Part shown: positions 41,578-50,233 of the stretch, one piece after another
Position numbering within the stretch: position 1 is the stretch's first letter
Layout of the letters: every line of letters starts with the position of its first letter
DNA from: Cylindrospermum sp. FACHB-282
GTDB lineage: Bacteria; Cyanobacteriota; Cyanobacteriia; Cyanobacteriales; Nostocaceae
Length of the DNA: 64,000 nt
Direction of reading: 5' to 3'
Assembly: GCF_014697195.1 (NCBI RefSeq)
Contig: NZ_JACJRJ010000005.1
Span: 62,001-126,000, forward strand
The notes under the pieces: generated by a model
The model's input: the letters and a program-made list of their open reading frames with translations, nothing else
Database searches by the model: none
What the model was told of the DNA's origin: nothing
Program-made: the position numbers and the translations under genes

Positions 41578-43092
41578 TCAATTTTGAGATTCTATTTGCC
41601 TAACTACCGTCAACGCTGAATAACTCACCCCAGCAGTTCCTTCACCTGGATGGGTAGAATCACCGACTAACCACAGATGATTGATGGGTGTGCGATTGGC
41701 AAAACCAAAGGGGCCAAAAGTGGGGATTCTTTGACCAATCCCGCCGACAATACCGCGATCGCGTCCTGTAAAATGGGCAAAGGTGCGGGGCGTCGCTGCT
41801 TCTACATGAATTATCGTTTCTGGTTTCAGGTAAAAGTATTCTCCCAACCGGGAAATTGCCTCTTGGGTGTATTTTTGTTTTAATGCTTCATAATCCTGAT
41901 TACCCCACCAAGGCGTAGAATCGACAAAGGAAGAAGCAATAATTGTTGCTTTCCCAGATGGCGCCCGACCATCTCCTTCATGGCTGACGGAAACAAATAG
42001 GGAATTATTCTCGCCAATTGGGCCATTGACATCGTACAAAAATTGTAGATGGGGTGGACAATCAGCAGGAATTGCACTGGCGTCTACACCCAAATAGACC
42101 ACAAACGCCCCTGATGCTGGGGGTAATTTTTCTACACGCTGTTGATATCCAGATGGGGATTTTTCACCCAACAACTGCACCAAGTTTTGGACTGTGACAT
42201 TAGCTACTACATGGTCGGCGGCTTCTGTCCAGACTTCGCCGGTTTGCTGATTTTTAATCACCACAGCAGTAGCTTGGCCATTTTCAACTTTAATATTTTC
42301 GACGGTGTGGCGCATCAATAACTTACCACCGTCTCTTTTCAAAGCTTGAACTAGGCGATCGCTTAAAACCTGCATACTACCCTGGAGATGAAACAAGCCT
42401 TGGGGTAGTTGGGATACACTCAACGCCGTTGCAGCATAGAGTAAAGCTGTTTCTTCTGCACTGACTTGGGAATACAGCTTGAGTTGCAAATCTAAAAATG
42501 TCCTCAATCGGCGATCGCTTCCCAATCCATATAACCGTAAAGCATCGCCCACAGTAAACAAGGTGAAAGGCACTGTCTTTAATGTACTGGGACGCAGCGC
42601 TTGAGTTAGCTGCCACAAATCCCACAAATTACGGGGTGGTAACACCGGATCGCGTCCTTGAAATTCCCAACTAGCATCAAATAAAGTCGCCAACAACTGC
42701 CAAAAGGGTTCACTACCAGGAAACTGTCTTTGGCGTTCTTCACGCCATTTATCTGGATCACGCCAAACATTAATTGGTGTCACCTCACCAGGGAGATACA
42801 CTGCACAAGCAGGATCGCAAGGTGTCGCTTCCGGTAAATCTATTTCCAATTCTGAGAAAATCCGGTGGTGAATTCCCCCCGGTTCTAACCCTGCAACCTG
42901 AGTTGCGCCCACATCAAAGGTAAATCCTTGGCGTTTAAAGGTGGATGCACAGCCCCCTGGCACTAAGGCTTGGTCGAGAATTAAGACACTGTAACCTCTA
43001 TGAGCTAATAATGCCCCAGCAGTCAGTCCACCAATGCCCGCACCAATAACGACGATACGGGATTTATTTCTGTCAACAGAATGATTCGACAT
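41578..43092 (-). CDS. crtD: Carotenoid C-3',4' desaturase-like FAD enzyme
   Basis: 504 residues. The N-terminal dinucleotide motif is VVIGAGIGGLTAGALLAHRG (about 14-33), then LDQALVPGGCASTFKRQGFTFDVGATQ, which I know from the cyanobacterial CrtD group and which differs from carotene isomerase CrtH (there GSAGYF). The C-terminal FAD motif is LWLVGDSTHPGEGTAGVSYSA (near 478-498). CrtD adds the 3',4' double bond needed for myxol glycosides (myxoxanthophyll) in the cell envelope. The distinction from other CRTISO-like oxidoreductases rests on memory of motifs, so the symbol is probable, not certain. Confidence 0.75.
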   Translation of the reverse strand: MSNHSVDRNKSRIVVIGAGIGGLTAGALLAHRGYSVLILDQALVPGGCASTFKRQGFTFDVGATQVAGLEPGGIHHRIFSELEIDLPEATPCDPACAVYLPGEVTPINVWRDPDKWREERQRQFPGSEPFWQLLATLFDASWEFQGRDPVLPPRNLWDLWQLTQALRPSTLKTVPFTLFTVGDALRLYGLGSDRRLRTFLDLQLKLYSQVSAEETALLYAATALSVSQLPQGLFHLQGSMQVLSDRLVQALKRDGGKLLMRHTVENIKVENGQATAVVIKNQQTGEVWTEAADHVVANVTVQNLVQLLGEKSPSGYQQRVEKLPPASGAFVVYLGVDASAIPADCPPHLQFLYDVNGPIGENNSLFVSVSHEGDGRAPSGKATIIASSFVDSTPWWGNQDYEALKQKYTQEAISRLGEYFYLKPETIIHVEAATPRTFAHFTGRDRGIVGGIGQRIPTFGPFGFANRTPINHLWLVGDSTHPGEGTAGVSYSALTVVRQIESQN

Positions 43093-43240
43093 TGATATTT
43101 ATTGTTATTATTCTTAATATTGCTACTCATAATTTTACAATTAAGTTGATATTTAAGCGAGTTCCCAATCCCTAATACCCAATACTCAATCTCCGTCATA
43201 GATAAGATAAGACAGTAACAAAGCTCTTCACTCACCACTT

Positions 43241-44545
43241 ATGACCTCATCCTTGGTAAATTTACCTCTCTCCGAGACGGTTGGCGATCGCCTTAATAAC
43301 CCAAAGCTGCACCAGTTGCCCAATGGTTTAACAATCATTGCCGAGCAAATGCCGGTGGAAGCCGTTAACCTCAGCTTGTGGGCGAAAGTTGGCTCCGCTG
43401 TAGAGTCGGATGCAATTAATGGTATGGCTCACTTTTTAGAGCACATGATTTTTAAAGGAACACAGCGACTGGCTAGCGGCGAGTTTGAGCGGCGAATTGA
43501 AGAGCGGGGTGCTGTGACTAATGCCGCTACTAGCCAAGACTATACTCATTACTATATAACGACTGCCCCCAAGGATTTTGCCGTACTGGCCCCACTGCAA
43601 ATAGATGTAGTACTTAATGCTGCTATTCCTGATGATGCTTTTGAACGGGAACGCTTGGTAGTGCTGGAAGAAATTAAGCGTTCAGAAGATAATCCCCAAC
43701 GCCGCACCTCTCGCCGGGTAATGGAAATGGCCTTTGATTCGCTACCTTATCGCCGTCCGGTGTTGGGGCCTGAAGCAGTGATTTCCCAACTTAAACCCCA
43801 GCAAATGCGGGATTTTCACGCTACTTGGTATCAACCCCAGTCAATTACTGCCGTGGCTGTGGGTAATTTACCTGTAGAAGAATTGGTGGAAATTGTAGCC
43901 GAGGCATTTACCCAAGTTGATCACAGTCAACAGTCAACAGTCAACAGTCAGCAGTCAACAGTCAGCACTGAACCCGCATTTACAGAAATCGTCCGGCGGG
44001 AATTTGTCGATGAAAGTCTCCAGCAAGCACGGCTGGTAATGGTTTGGCGGGTTCCAGGGTTGATGCAGCTAAGTCAAACTTATGCACTGGATGTTTTAGC
44101 AGGAATTTTGGGACATGGACGAACATCAAGGCTGGTGCAGGATCTGCGGGAAGAACGGGGACTGGTGAGCGGAATTTCTGTGAGCAATATGAGTAACCAA
44201 CTGCAAGGGGCGTTTTATATTTCGGCTAAGTGTGATGTAGAAAATTTACCAGAGGTGGAAAAGGCGATCGCGCAACATCTGGGCAAACTACAAACATCTA
44301 TGGTGAAAGAATCCGAAATTGCCCGTGTAAGGCGGCGTGTGGCTAACAAGTTTATTTTTGGTAATGAAACACCAAGCGATCGCGCTGGGTTATATGGTTA
44401 CTATCAATCTCTAGTGGGAGATTTAGAACCAGCCTTTAATTACCCAGATTATATTCGCGCCCAAGATGCACCTGAGTTAATGCAAGCCGCACAACAGTAT
44501 CTTTCCCCAGATGCCTATGGTGTAGTTATCATCAAGCCGATTTAG
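43241..44545 (+). CDS. M16 zinc peptidase (processing-peptidase-like)
   Basis: 434 residues. The inverted zinc motif HxxEH is intact (MAHFLEHMIFKG, His64, Glu67, His68) and the third ligand is Glu near 144 (VLEEIKRSEDNP). The C-terminal half has the usual R-Y region reduced to GNETPSDRAGLYGYYQSLVG. A Ser/Gln/Thr-Val rich insert at about residues 228-242 (SQQSTVNSQQSTVS) is encoded by six CAGTCA(A/G) heptamers; 42 bases keep the frame. It lies in the linker between the two domains. A second M16 gene often follows in cyanobacteria but not here. Substrate unknown. Confidence 0.92.
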   Translation: MTSSLVNLPLSETVGDRLNNPKLHQLPNGLTIIAEQMPVEAVNLSLWAKVGSAVESDAINGMAHFLEHMIFKGTQRLASGEFERRIEERGAVTNAATSQDYTHYYITTAPKDFAVLAPLQIDVVLNAAIPDDAFERERLVVLEEIKRSEDNPQRRTSRRVMEMAFDSLPYRRPVLGPEAVISQLKPQQMRDFHATWYQPQSITAVAVGNLPVEELVEIVAEAFTQVDHSQQSTVNSQQSTVSTEPAFTEIVRREFVDESLQQARLVMVWRVPGLMQLSQTYALDVLAGILGHGRTSRLVQDLREERGLVSGISVSNMSNQLQGAFYISAKCDVENLPEVEKAIAQHLGKLQTSMVKESEIARVRRRVANKFIFGNETPSDRAGLYGYYQSLVGDLEPAFNYPDYIRAQDAPELMQAAQQYLSPDAYGVVIIKPI

Positions 44546-44602
44546 CAGGGCGGGGTTTCCCCGCTATTACTTGGTAATCCATTCTTAACAACTGACAAAT
44601 TA

Positions 44603-45469
44603 ATGAATTGGACAGAAATTGATGCCCAGATTAGCCGGGTAACTGGTGAAAAATTTCACTCGTCACAGAGGCGCGGGGTGAGTGGCGGATGCATTAATCA
44701 AGGTTATGCTGTCTCTAATGGTCAACTTAGTTACTTTGTCAAGCTAAATCAAGCCTCACTCGTGGCGATGTTTGAGGCGGAAGCGCTGGGTTTACAGCAA
44801 ATGTTTGACACAGCAACTATCCGCGTTCCCAAACCCCTGTGCTGGGGTACGGCTGATAATTCTAGCTACATCGTGCTGGAATGGTTAGAGATGGGAGGCG
44901 GTAATACCAAGTCTTGGTTTGAGATGGGACGCAAGTTAGCGGCGATGCATCAAGCTACAACCAGCCAAGGTTTTGGGTGGGAAATTAATAATACGATTGG
45001 TTCTACACCCCAAATCAATACCTGGACGGCTGATTGGGGAGAATTTTATATTAAACACCGCTTGGGTTATCAATTTCAGTTAGCAAGACAGCGAGGGGGT
45101 AGTTTTCCCCAACAAGAAAAGTTATTAGCGATTATTCCCCAATTATTGGCAGATTATCAGGTGTCGCCTTCCTTAGTACACGGGGATTTGTGGGGTGGGA
45201 ATGGGGGGTTTACCGTGTCGGGTGAACCGGTGATTTTTGATCCAGCGACTTATTTTGGCGATCGCGAAGTTGATATCGCGATGACAGAACTTTTTGGTGG
45301 TTTCCCAGCCGCATTTTATCAAGGTTATAACGAGGTATTTCCTTTAGATGCTGGCTATGAAAGCAGGAAAACACTTTATAACCTGTATCACATTTTGAAT
45401 CATTTCAATTTGTTCGGCGGCGGTTATGGTTCCCAGGCAAACCGGATGATTGAGCAGATTTTAAGATGA
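44603..45469 (+). CDS. Fructosamine/ketosamine-3-kinase family protein
   Basis: 288 residues, family size. The aminoglycoside-kinase-like fold shows the N-lobe VSGGCINQGYAVSNGQLSYFVK with the ATP-binding Lys, the hinge YIVLEWLEM, the catalytic HGDLWGGN (about 196-203) and the metal Asp in IFDPATYFGDREVD. These enzymes phosphorylate protein-bound fructosamine or ribulosamine, allowing deglycation repair. It is 57 bases after the peptidase gene and probably cotranscribed. Confidence 0.92.
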   Translation: MNWTEIDAQISRVTGEKFHSSQRRGVSGGCINQGYAVSNGQLSYFVKLNQASLVAMFEAEALGLQQMFDTATIRVPKPLCWGTADNSSYIVLEWLEMGGGNTKSWFEMGRKLAAMHQATTSQGFGWEINNTIGSTPQINTWTADWGEFYIKHRLGYQFQLARQRGGSFPQQEKLLAIIPQLLADYQVSPSLVHGDLWGGNGGFTVSGEPVIFDPATYFGDREVDIAMTELFGGFPAAFYQGYNEVFPLDAGYESRKTLYNLYHILNHFNLFGGGYGSQANRMIEQILR

Positions 45470-45509
45470 ACCCCACCCCCGCTGTTGCCTAGAGGAGACT
45501 AGATTTTAT

Positions 45510-45803
45510 TCAATTAGGGGAATTAGCAGAAACTACACCTAGCTGATATTTTGGGATTGGCTGTTTGGTAATCTCAGCGTAAAGAAAATCTGGGTCTAGG
45601 TCTGCTCCTGATGGCCATTGAATTGTGCCAACTTCAGAATTTACTTCAACTGTGGCAAAGTATTCTTGATCTTGCAATGGAGCAAACACACCTGTAAATT
45701 GGATTATTTTACTAATATCAACTACTCCTTTAACACCATCTTCAAAGGAAATGTAAAGTTGATAGTTTTCTCTTGTTTCCACGGCGATAATATCTTTGAG
45801 CAT
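45510..45803 (-). CDS. DUF2442-family protein
   Basis: 97 residues. The body matches DUF2442: IAVETRENYQLYISFEDGVKGVVDIS followed by GTIQWPSGADLDPDFLY. Genes for DUF4160 and DUF2442 proteins occur as adjacent pairs in many bacteria and look like toxin-antitoxin or stress modules, but no biochemical role is known. It is three bases after the DUF4160 gene. Confidence 0.85.
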   Translation of the reverse strand: MLKDIIAVETRENYQLYISFEDGVKGVVDISKIIQFTGVFAPLQDQEYFATVEVNSEVGTIQWPSGADLDPDFLYAEITKQPIPKYQLGVVSANSPN

Positions 45804-45806
45804 GAT

Positions 45807-46067
45807 TTATTCCAATGGCAGAATGTTGTTTAAAGGTTGATTTTCTCTGGCTAGTTCCCAGTCTGTCATCAGTTCAGTTTGGTGTAAAGTCGCCCATTCT
45901 GTTACTAGTTTAAAAAGCCTGGGAGTCAGTTTACCTTCCAAAATTTCCAGGGTTTGAATGCTAACTATAGCTTTTTGTTGGTTGTAGCGAACGTGAAAGT
46001 GTGGTGGTGGATGGTCGTTATAGTAGATGGTGATGATGATTCCAAAAAAGCGGCTAATTTCTGGCAT
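45807..46067 (-). CDS. DUF4160-family protein
   Basis: 86 residues starting MPEISRFFGIIITIYYNDHPPPHFHVRY, the family signature, followed by a helix (LTPRLFKLVTEWATLHQTEL). It is first in the DUF4160-DUF2442 pair and lies five bases after the regulator at 46072 on the same strand, so the three may share a transcript that begins at the CRISPR regulator. Confidence 0.85.
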   Translation of the reverse strand: MPEISRFFGIIITIYYNDHPPPHFHVRYNQQKAIVSIQTLEILEGKLTPRLFKLVTEWATLHQTELMTDWELARENQPLNNILPLE

Positions 46068-46071
46068 TTCC

Positions 46072-46932
46072 TTACTCCCTGGTTTCTATATCGTACAACT
46101 GGCAGAGGGTGAGGATTTTTTGCTGGAGGAGCGATCGCACATTTTCAGGTGAGACAATCACGCACTCGTCCCCATAGCGCAGCACTTCCCGAATCAACCA
46201 GAAGGGATTTGATACATTTCTCACGACTTGGCGCACTTCTCCCATAACTTCGTTGCTGATGTCGTTGGGTTTTGCTTCGTAGGCTTTAATCAGACCTTTG
46301 TAAAAGTGTAAGTACACTTTTAGGGAATCTAGCCCTTCCTGTCGCCATTGTCCGTTTATTGGCACAACAACTTTGATTCTATCCAGACGCAAACAGCGAT
46401 TGTGTATCAGTTCTGGAAAGTCAGTATTGGCAATATCTTCAGTTTCGTCGCACCAAATATTTAAGTAAAAACGCTTCTCTTCAAAAGCAATTTCGGCGTA
46501 ACGCACTGTAAAAGACAGGTCTCCCACCTGGGGATTTGCATAGAGTAGATGAAATGGTTGTTGATTTTTGCAGAATTGGTCTGCAAGAAGACGCCAGGCT
46601 TCCGTAGGTTGGCTAACTTGCTGGAGTAGCGATTGACGCATAGGAGGCTCAAGTTTGCCTCGTTCTAATAACAGACTAGAGATAATTTGCGCTTGTTCAA
46701 TAAAACCGGAGTCTTTCAGCAGTCCTATGGCTTGCTGGAGTGCGGCTACCTGGGGTGAATTGAGGGTGAAAGGTTCACCGACTTCAAACTCTTGTTGGGC
46801 GATCGCTACTAGTAATCCAGACACGCTGGGGGATTTACCCCAGAAAATACCCAGTTTTCGGGCGATTCCCTCCAGTTGTTCTTTTGTTCCAGAGGGAATT
46901 GACAGTGTAATTGTCTCTTTTTTCCTAGACAT
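46072..46932 (-). CDS. WYL-type regulator next to the I-D CRISPR-Cas operon
   Basis: 286 residues from MSRKKETITLSIPSGTKEQLE; the open frame runs 54 codons further but those lie in the promoter region. The N-terminus looks like a ribbon-helix-helix-type DNA-binding segment (TLSIPSGTKEQLEGIARKLG). The C-terminal half has a WYL-like core (FHLLYANPQVGDLSFTVRYAEI) and a C-terminal extension (LREVLRYGDECVIVSPENVRSLLQ). A related WYL regulator (Sll7009) beside the I-D locus of Synechocystis acts as a repressor of crRNA accumulation. It is divergent from cas3' with 199 bases between. Role here is inference from position. Confidence 0.8.
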   Translation of the reverse strand: MSRKKETITLSIPSGTKEQLEGIARKLGIFWGKSPSVSGLLVAIAQQEFEVGEPFTLNSPQVAALQQAIGLLKDSGFIEQAQIISSLLLERGKLEPPMRQSLLQQVSQPTEAWRLLADQFCKNQQPFHLLYANPQVGDLSFTVRYAEIAFEEKRFYLNIWCDETEDIANTDFPELIHNRCLRLDRIKVVVPINGQWRQEGLDSLKVYLHFYKGLIKAYEAKPNDISNEVMGEVRQVVRNVSNPFWLIREVLRYGDECVIVSPENVRSLLQQKILTLCQLYDIETRE

Positions 46933-46940
46933 CAAATAAA

Positions 46941-47061
46941 TGTAATTACAGTCTTGACATATAGTGGAATTTACAGTTATTGTATCTGTATTAGAGATAC
47001 ATGGCTGAAAAAAGCGCAATAAATATTTGTAATTGCTAATCTGGTACTTACAAGCCAGATT
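46941..47061 (+). promoter_or_regulatory. Divergent promoter/operator region of the cas operon
   Basis: TTGACA at 46954-46959 and TATTGT at 46978-46983, 18 bases apart, form a plausible sigma-70 promoter towards cas3'. Three palindromes surround it: TGTAATTACA (46941-46950), GTATCT/AGATAC (46982-47000) overlapping the -10 and start site, and AATCTGG/CCAGATT (47038-47061) in the leader. The second is well placed for repression. The third could be an operator or an RNA hairpin. The bound protein is not shown; the adjacent WYL protein is the obvious candidate. Confidence 0.45.
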
Positions 47062-47131
47062 AAAGATAGTTTTTTGAGATACGCAAAACTGCAACCATTA
47101 GTTGCAGAAATTGAAGTGAGTTATTAAGGGT

Positions 47132-49309
47132 ATGTCAGAAAATTACAGTATTACTCTCAAGCCTGTTTATTCGCAAACCGTCCCCACACCTGACGGAGTA
47201 AAATTACCTAATAATTGGTCACTTTCTTGGCATCAAGCCGCAACTTTAGAAGCATTGCGCGATCCAAATATTGATGTCGTGTTCAACACTGCAATGACAG
47301 GTGATGGTAAAAGCTTGGCTGCTTATTTAGAAGTCCTTCAGGGTGATTTTTCTGCCATTGGACTTTACCCAACTAATGAACTTGCTCGCGATCAAGAAAC
47401 GCAAATTCGAGGATATATTGAAAAATTCCAGCCAGAAGATAAGCCGCGTGTAGTGCGATTGAGTGGGGCTGAGTTAGAAAATTATGCGGAAAATGAAGGA
47501 TTAAAAAAAGGGGCGGCACTTTTAACTCGTACAACGCAAGCCGAAATTTTTTTAACAAACCCTGATATTTTTCACTACCTCCATCAGGGAGCTTATTTAA
47601 ATAATGATGATAGCCCCGATAAGCTATGGAATAGACTTAACAAAAGCTTTGATTTGTTTATTTTTGATGAATTTCACGTTTTTGCTGCTCCTCAAATAGC
47701 CAGCGTAATTAACACCATGCTGTTAATTTGCTGTACAAATCGCCGCAAAAAGTTTCTGTTTCTTTCAGCCACACCGGATACCAATTTAATTGGCAGATTA
47801 CAACAAGCTGGATTTAATTGTAAAGAGATAGATCCTCTTGCACAAAATAAATATCAATTTCCAGATACACTAGAGCAAGGGCAGCAACTCCAAGCACAGG
47901 AATGGCGACAGGTAGCGCGAACAATTTCGCTGAATTTTATTCCTTTAGAACCATCTTTTAAAGCTTCAGAAACTTGGTTAAGAGAAAATAGTAATTTGAT
48001 TTTGGCTCAGTTTCAGCAATATCCAGGAAGTAAAGGGGCAATTATTCTCAATTCAATTGCAGCAGTCAAGCGGCTGACTCCATTTTTCCAAGAACTTTTG
48101 CAGCCTTATGGCTTAAGAGTGGGAGAAAATACAGGGCTATCGGGAAAAGGAGAAAAAGAGCGAAGTCTAGCGGCTGATTTTGTTCTGGGAACTAGCACAA
48201 TTGATGTTGGGGTTGATTTTAAAATCAATTTTCTGATTTTTGAATCATCAGATGCTGGTAACTTTATCCAACGTTTAGGACGGTTAGGAAGACATGATAA
48301 CTATGAAAAAGATGGTCAAATAATTAAATTTGAAAATTTTACAGCTTATGCCCTTGTTCCTAACTTTTTAGTAGGGCGTTTGTTTCAAGTAGATTCTCCA
48401 CCTTTAGAGGTGAATGGTATTTACGATCGCCCTTTCTTCCACGGTCAAATTACCCAGCAATATCGCAAAATCAATGATTTTCGCGGTTATTATCGCCGTT
48501 GGGGTGCTGTACAGTCGTTTTGGCTGTATTACCAATTGAGCGATCGCACAATTAAACAGCAATATGCCCAAAGCCGCGACAAGTTTCAAGCAGCCTGTGA
48601 GCAAGTATTTGACGCTAGTTTGAAGTCACAAGCCGGACGTATTCAAGGCTGGGCCAAAGACTGGAAAGAACTTTCGGGTAAGTCAGGAAATCCCATTGCT
48701 GAGGATGCAGCTAGTTTTCGAGGTTTGAGTCCTCTGCAATGTGGGTTGTATGATTTAACCGAAGAAAACGAGGCGGATAGGTTTAAAACCTACGATTTAC
48801 CCGGAATTTTGGGCAATTTAGAGATTGAGATGTGGACAGAAGCGGCATTTATGCGATTGCTCAAAGAAACTGCCCAACGCACCGGACAACCCATAGCTAA
48901 AGGTAGATTTGCTCACTGTCTAGCATTCATGAAGTTGCGTTCTTACCGCGAAGAACGGCTGAACTGGAAATTTACCTACTCTGGCGACTTACAACCAATA
49001 GCAGACGCTTGGAAAGTTCAGGTTTTAACAGGTGTAGAAATTTCACAACCAGAAAACCCCTGGATTGGGGGAATTAACAAACGCCTGAAAAAAGAAGGTT
49101 TGGTTTGTTATGTAATTCGCCGTCCAGTAGCTGAAGTGCGGATGCGGCTAAGACTACCCATGCACTTTCAGATTTATGGCATCAGCGATCAGTACAGCTC
49201 TCATGATGCGACTGCACCGTATTGTATCGCTTTTGCTCACTCTGCACTGCTCCTAGATACGCTTGCTTATACGTTTCAAAGCAAAGGAGACGAGATATGG
49301 ATTGCTTGA
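47132..49309 (+). CDS. cas3': Type I-D CRISPR helicase Cas3' (Cas3d)
   Basis: 725 residues. Superfamily 2 helicase motifs in order: Walker A TAMTGDGKSLAAY (about 54-65), motif Ib GLYPTNELARDQ, DEFH box IFDEFHVF (179-182), motif III FLSATPD (212-216), motif V TSTIDVGVDF and motif VI FIQRLGRLGRHD. There is no HD nuclease domain, which in I-D is carried by Cas10d. Cas3' is recruited to target DNA after Cascade binding and unwinds it. It is first in the cas operon; a 2.2-kb insert separates it from cas10d. Confidence 0.95.
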   Translation: MSENYSITLKPVYSQTVPTPDGVKLPNNWSLSWHQAATLEALRDPNIDVVFNTAMTGDGKSLAAYLEVLQGDFSAIGLYPTNELARDQETQIRGYIEKFQPEDKPRVVRLSGAELENYAENEGLKKGAALLTRTTQAEIFLTNPDIFHYLHQGAYLNNDDSPDKLWNRLNKSFDLFIFDEFHVFAAPQIASVINTMLLICCTNRRKKFLFLSATPDTNLIGRLQQAGFNCKEIDPLAQNKYQFPDTLEQGQQLQAQEWRQVARTISLNFIPLEPSFKASETWLRENSNLILAQFQQYPGSKGAIILNSIAAVKRLTPFFQELLQPYGLRVGENTGLSGKGEKERSLAADFVLGTSTIDVGVDFKINFLIFESSDAGNFIQRLGRLGRHDNYEKDGQIIKFENFTAYALVPNFLVGRLFQVDSPPLEVNGIYDRPFFHGQITQQYRKINDFRGYYRRWGAVQSFWLYYQLSDRTIKQQYAQSRDKFQAACEQVFDASLKSQAGRIQGWAKDWKELSGKSGNPIAEDAASFRGLSPLQCGLYDLTEENEADRFKTYDLPGILGNLEIEMWTEAAFMRLLKETAQRTGQPIAKGRFAHCLAFMKLRSYREERLNWKFTYSGDLQPIADAWKVQVLTGVEISQPENPWIGGINKRLKKEGLVCYVIRRPVAEVRMRLRLPMHFQIYGISDQYSSHDATAPYCIAFAHSALLLDTLAYTFQSKGDEIWIA

Positions 49310-49310
49310 G

Positions 49311-49428
49311 GTCTATATCCCTGATAGGGATTAATTTGAATTCCTTAAGTTACAGGATAGAGAATAGACTATCAGCGAGGAGTGAATGTGTGTTTCAATC
49401 CCTAGTAGGGATTGTGCTACTCTCTGTG
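49311..49428 (-). CRISPR. Two degenerate CRISPR-repeat-like sequences, inverted to the main array
   Basis: On the minus strand the segment 49428-49392 ends CCCTACTAGGGATTGAAAC; compared with the array repeat it keeps the stem ATCCCTA-TAGGGAT (one change) and the full 8-base handle ATTGAAAC, while its first part is diverged. After 44 bases the segment 49347-49311 keeps GAATTCA and ATCCCTATCAGGGAT but has lost the handle. The layout (first copy with intact 3' part, second copy with intact 5' part and stem) is what is needed to make one crRNA-like guide. It may be a dying array, or a regulatory guide. Spacing is 81 bases against 69-79 in the array. Confidence 0.55.
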
Positions 49429-49599
49429 CTGAGAATAGCATGAAATTGACAGGGATAATCAGCAATAACTAAATGGTTACACAATCATAACTCGCTGATT
49501 AGACTACAACTCGTGTGAATAGTATGACGGCAAATCTAATGGTCTTATAAAAATTAAAGAGATATACTGAGAGCAATAAGCTTTAAAGGAAAAGCCCAA
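49429..49599. other. Spacer with inverted repeat and possible promoter for the TA/cas10d part
   Basis: ATCAGCGAG (49371-49379) inside the pseudo-spacer reappears inverted as CTCGCTGAT at 49491-49499. The rest is AT-rich and could hold a promoter for the genes from 49600 on. No clear boxes stand out. Confidence 0.3.
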
Positions 49600-49923
49600 A
49601 TGCTCAACCAGAATACTGACTCTCATGTATTTAGCTGGGTAATGAATGCTGATACCGACCAAGTTCAGCAGATCCATTTAGCACTGATACTTCGCTTATC
49701 TGGCAAAGTAGGTGAGCTTGACTGCCGTATCAGTGTTTTAGAAAAAGAAACGCAAGAAATAAAGCTCAGGATTGACAAACTAGAAACAACTTCATCCCTA
49801 AATGAAGCTCAACTTCAGGAATGTCAGGATTCAGTCAGCCTTTTAGAGACAAATTTTGGACACCAAGTTTGTCGAAATGAGGATCTACAGAACCTCGTCG
49901 ATTTTTATTACCCACCAGATTAG
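49600..49923 (+). CDS. Small coiled-coil hypothetical protein
   Basis: 107 residues. The central part (about 35-90) is a heptad-like coiled coil (VGELDCRISVLEKETQEIK, LRIDKLETTSSLNEAQLQEC). No membrane segment, signal or known domain. AAAGGAAAAG precedes the ATG at a fitting distance, so it is probably translated. It sits between the degenerate repeats and the DUF433 gene. Family not recognised. Confidence 0.55.
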   Translation: MLNQNTDSHVFSWVMNADTDQVQQIHLALILRLSGKVGELDCRISVLEKETQEIKLRIDKLETTSSLNEAQLQECQDSVSLLETNFGHQVCRNEDLQNLVDFYYPPD

Positions 49924-49981
49924 GATGCTGTTTGCAGTGTACAAACGATAAAACAATCTAGTGTGACCACGCAGGTAAACC

Positions 49982-50233
49982 ATGAACGAACAAATCTTAC
50001 TAGAAAGAATCACATTCAACCCCCAAATCTTTGGCGGTAAACCTATTATTCGCGGTCGTCGTCTAGCTGTTGAACATATTTTAGGAATGTTAGCAGCAGG
50101 AGATACTATCGAAACTTTATTAGAAGCATATTCCTGGTTAGAACGGGAAGATGTTAAAGCCTGTTTAATATATGCACGGAGATTAGTTAGCCATGAACGA
50201 GTTGAACCTTTATTGATAGATTCTCCAAGGTGA
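49982..50233 (+). CDS. DUF433-family antitoxin
   Basis: 83 residues. The signature RITFNPQIFGGKPIIRGRRLAVEHILGMLAAGDTIE is the DUF433 helix-turn-helix core found in VapB-like antitoxins. By family it binds DNA at its own promoter and neutralises the PIN-like partner encoded next. The stop overlaps the partner start (GTGA). It lies inside the cas operon. Confidence 0.9.
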   Translation: MNEQILLERITFNPQIFGGKPIIRGRRLAVEHILGMLAAGDTIETLLEAYSWLEREDVKACLIYARRLVSHERVEPLLIDSPR

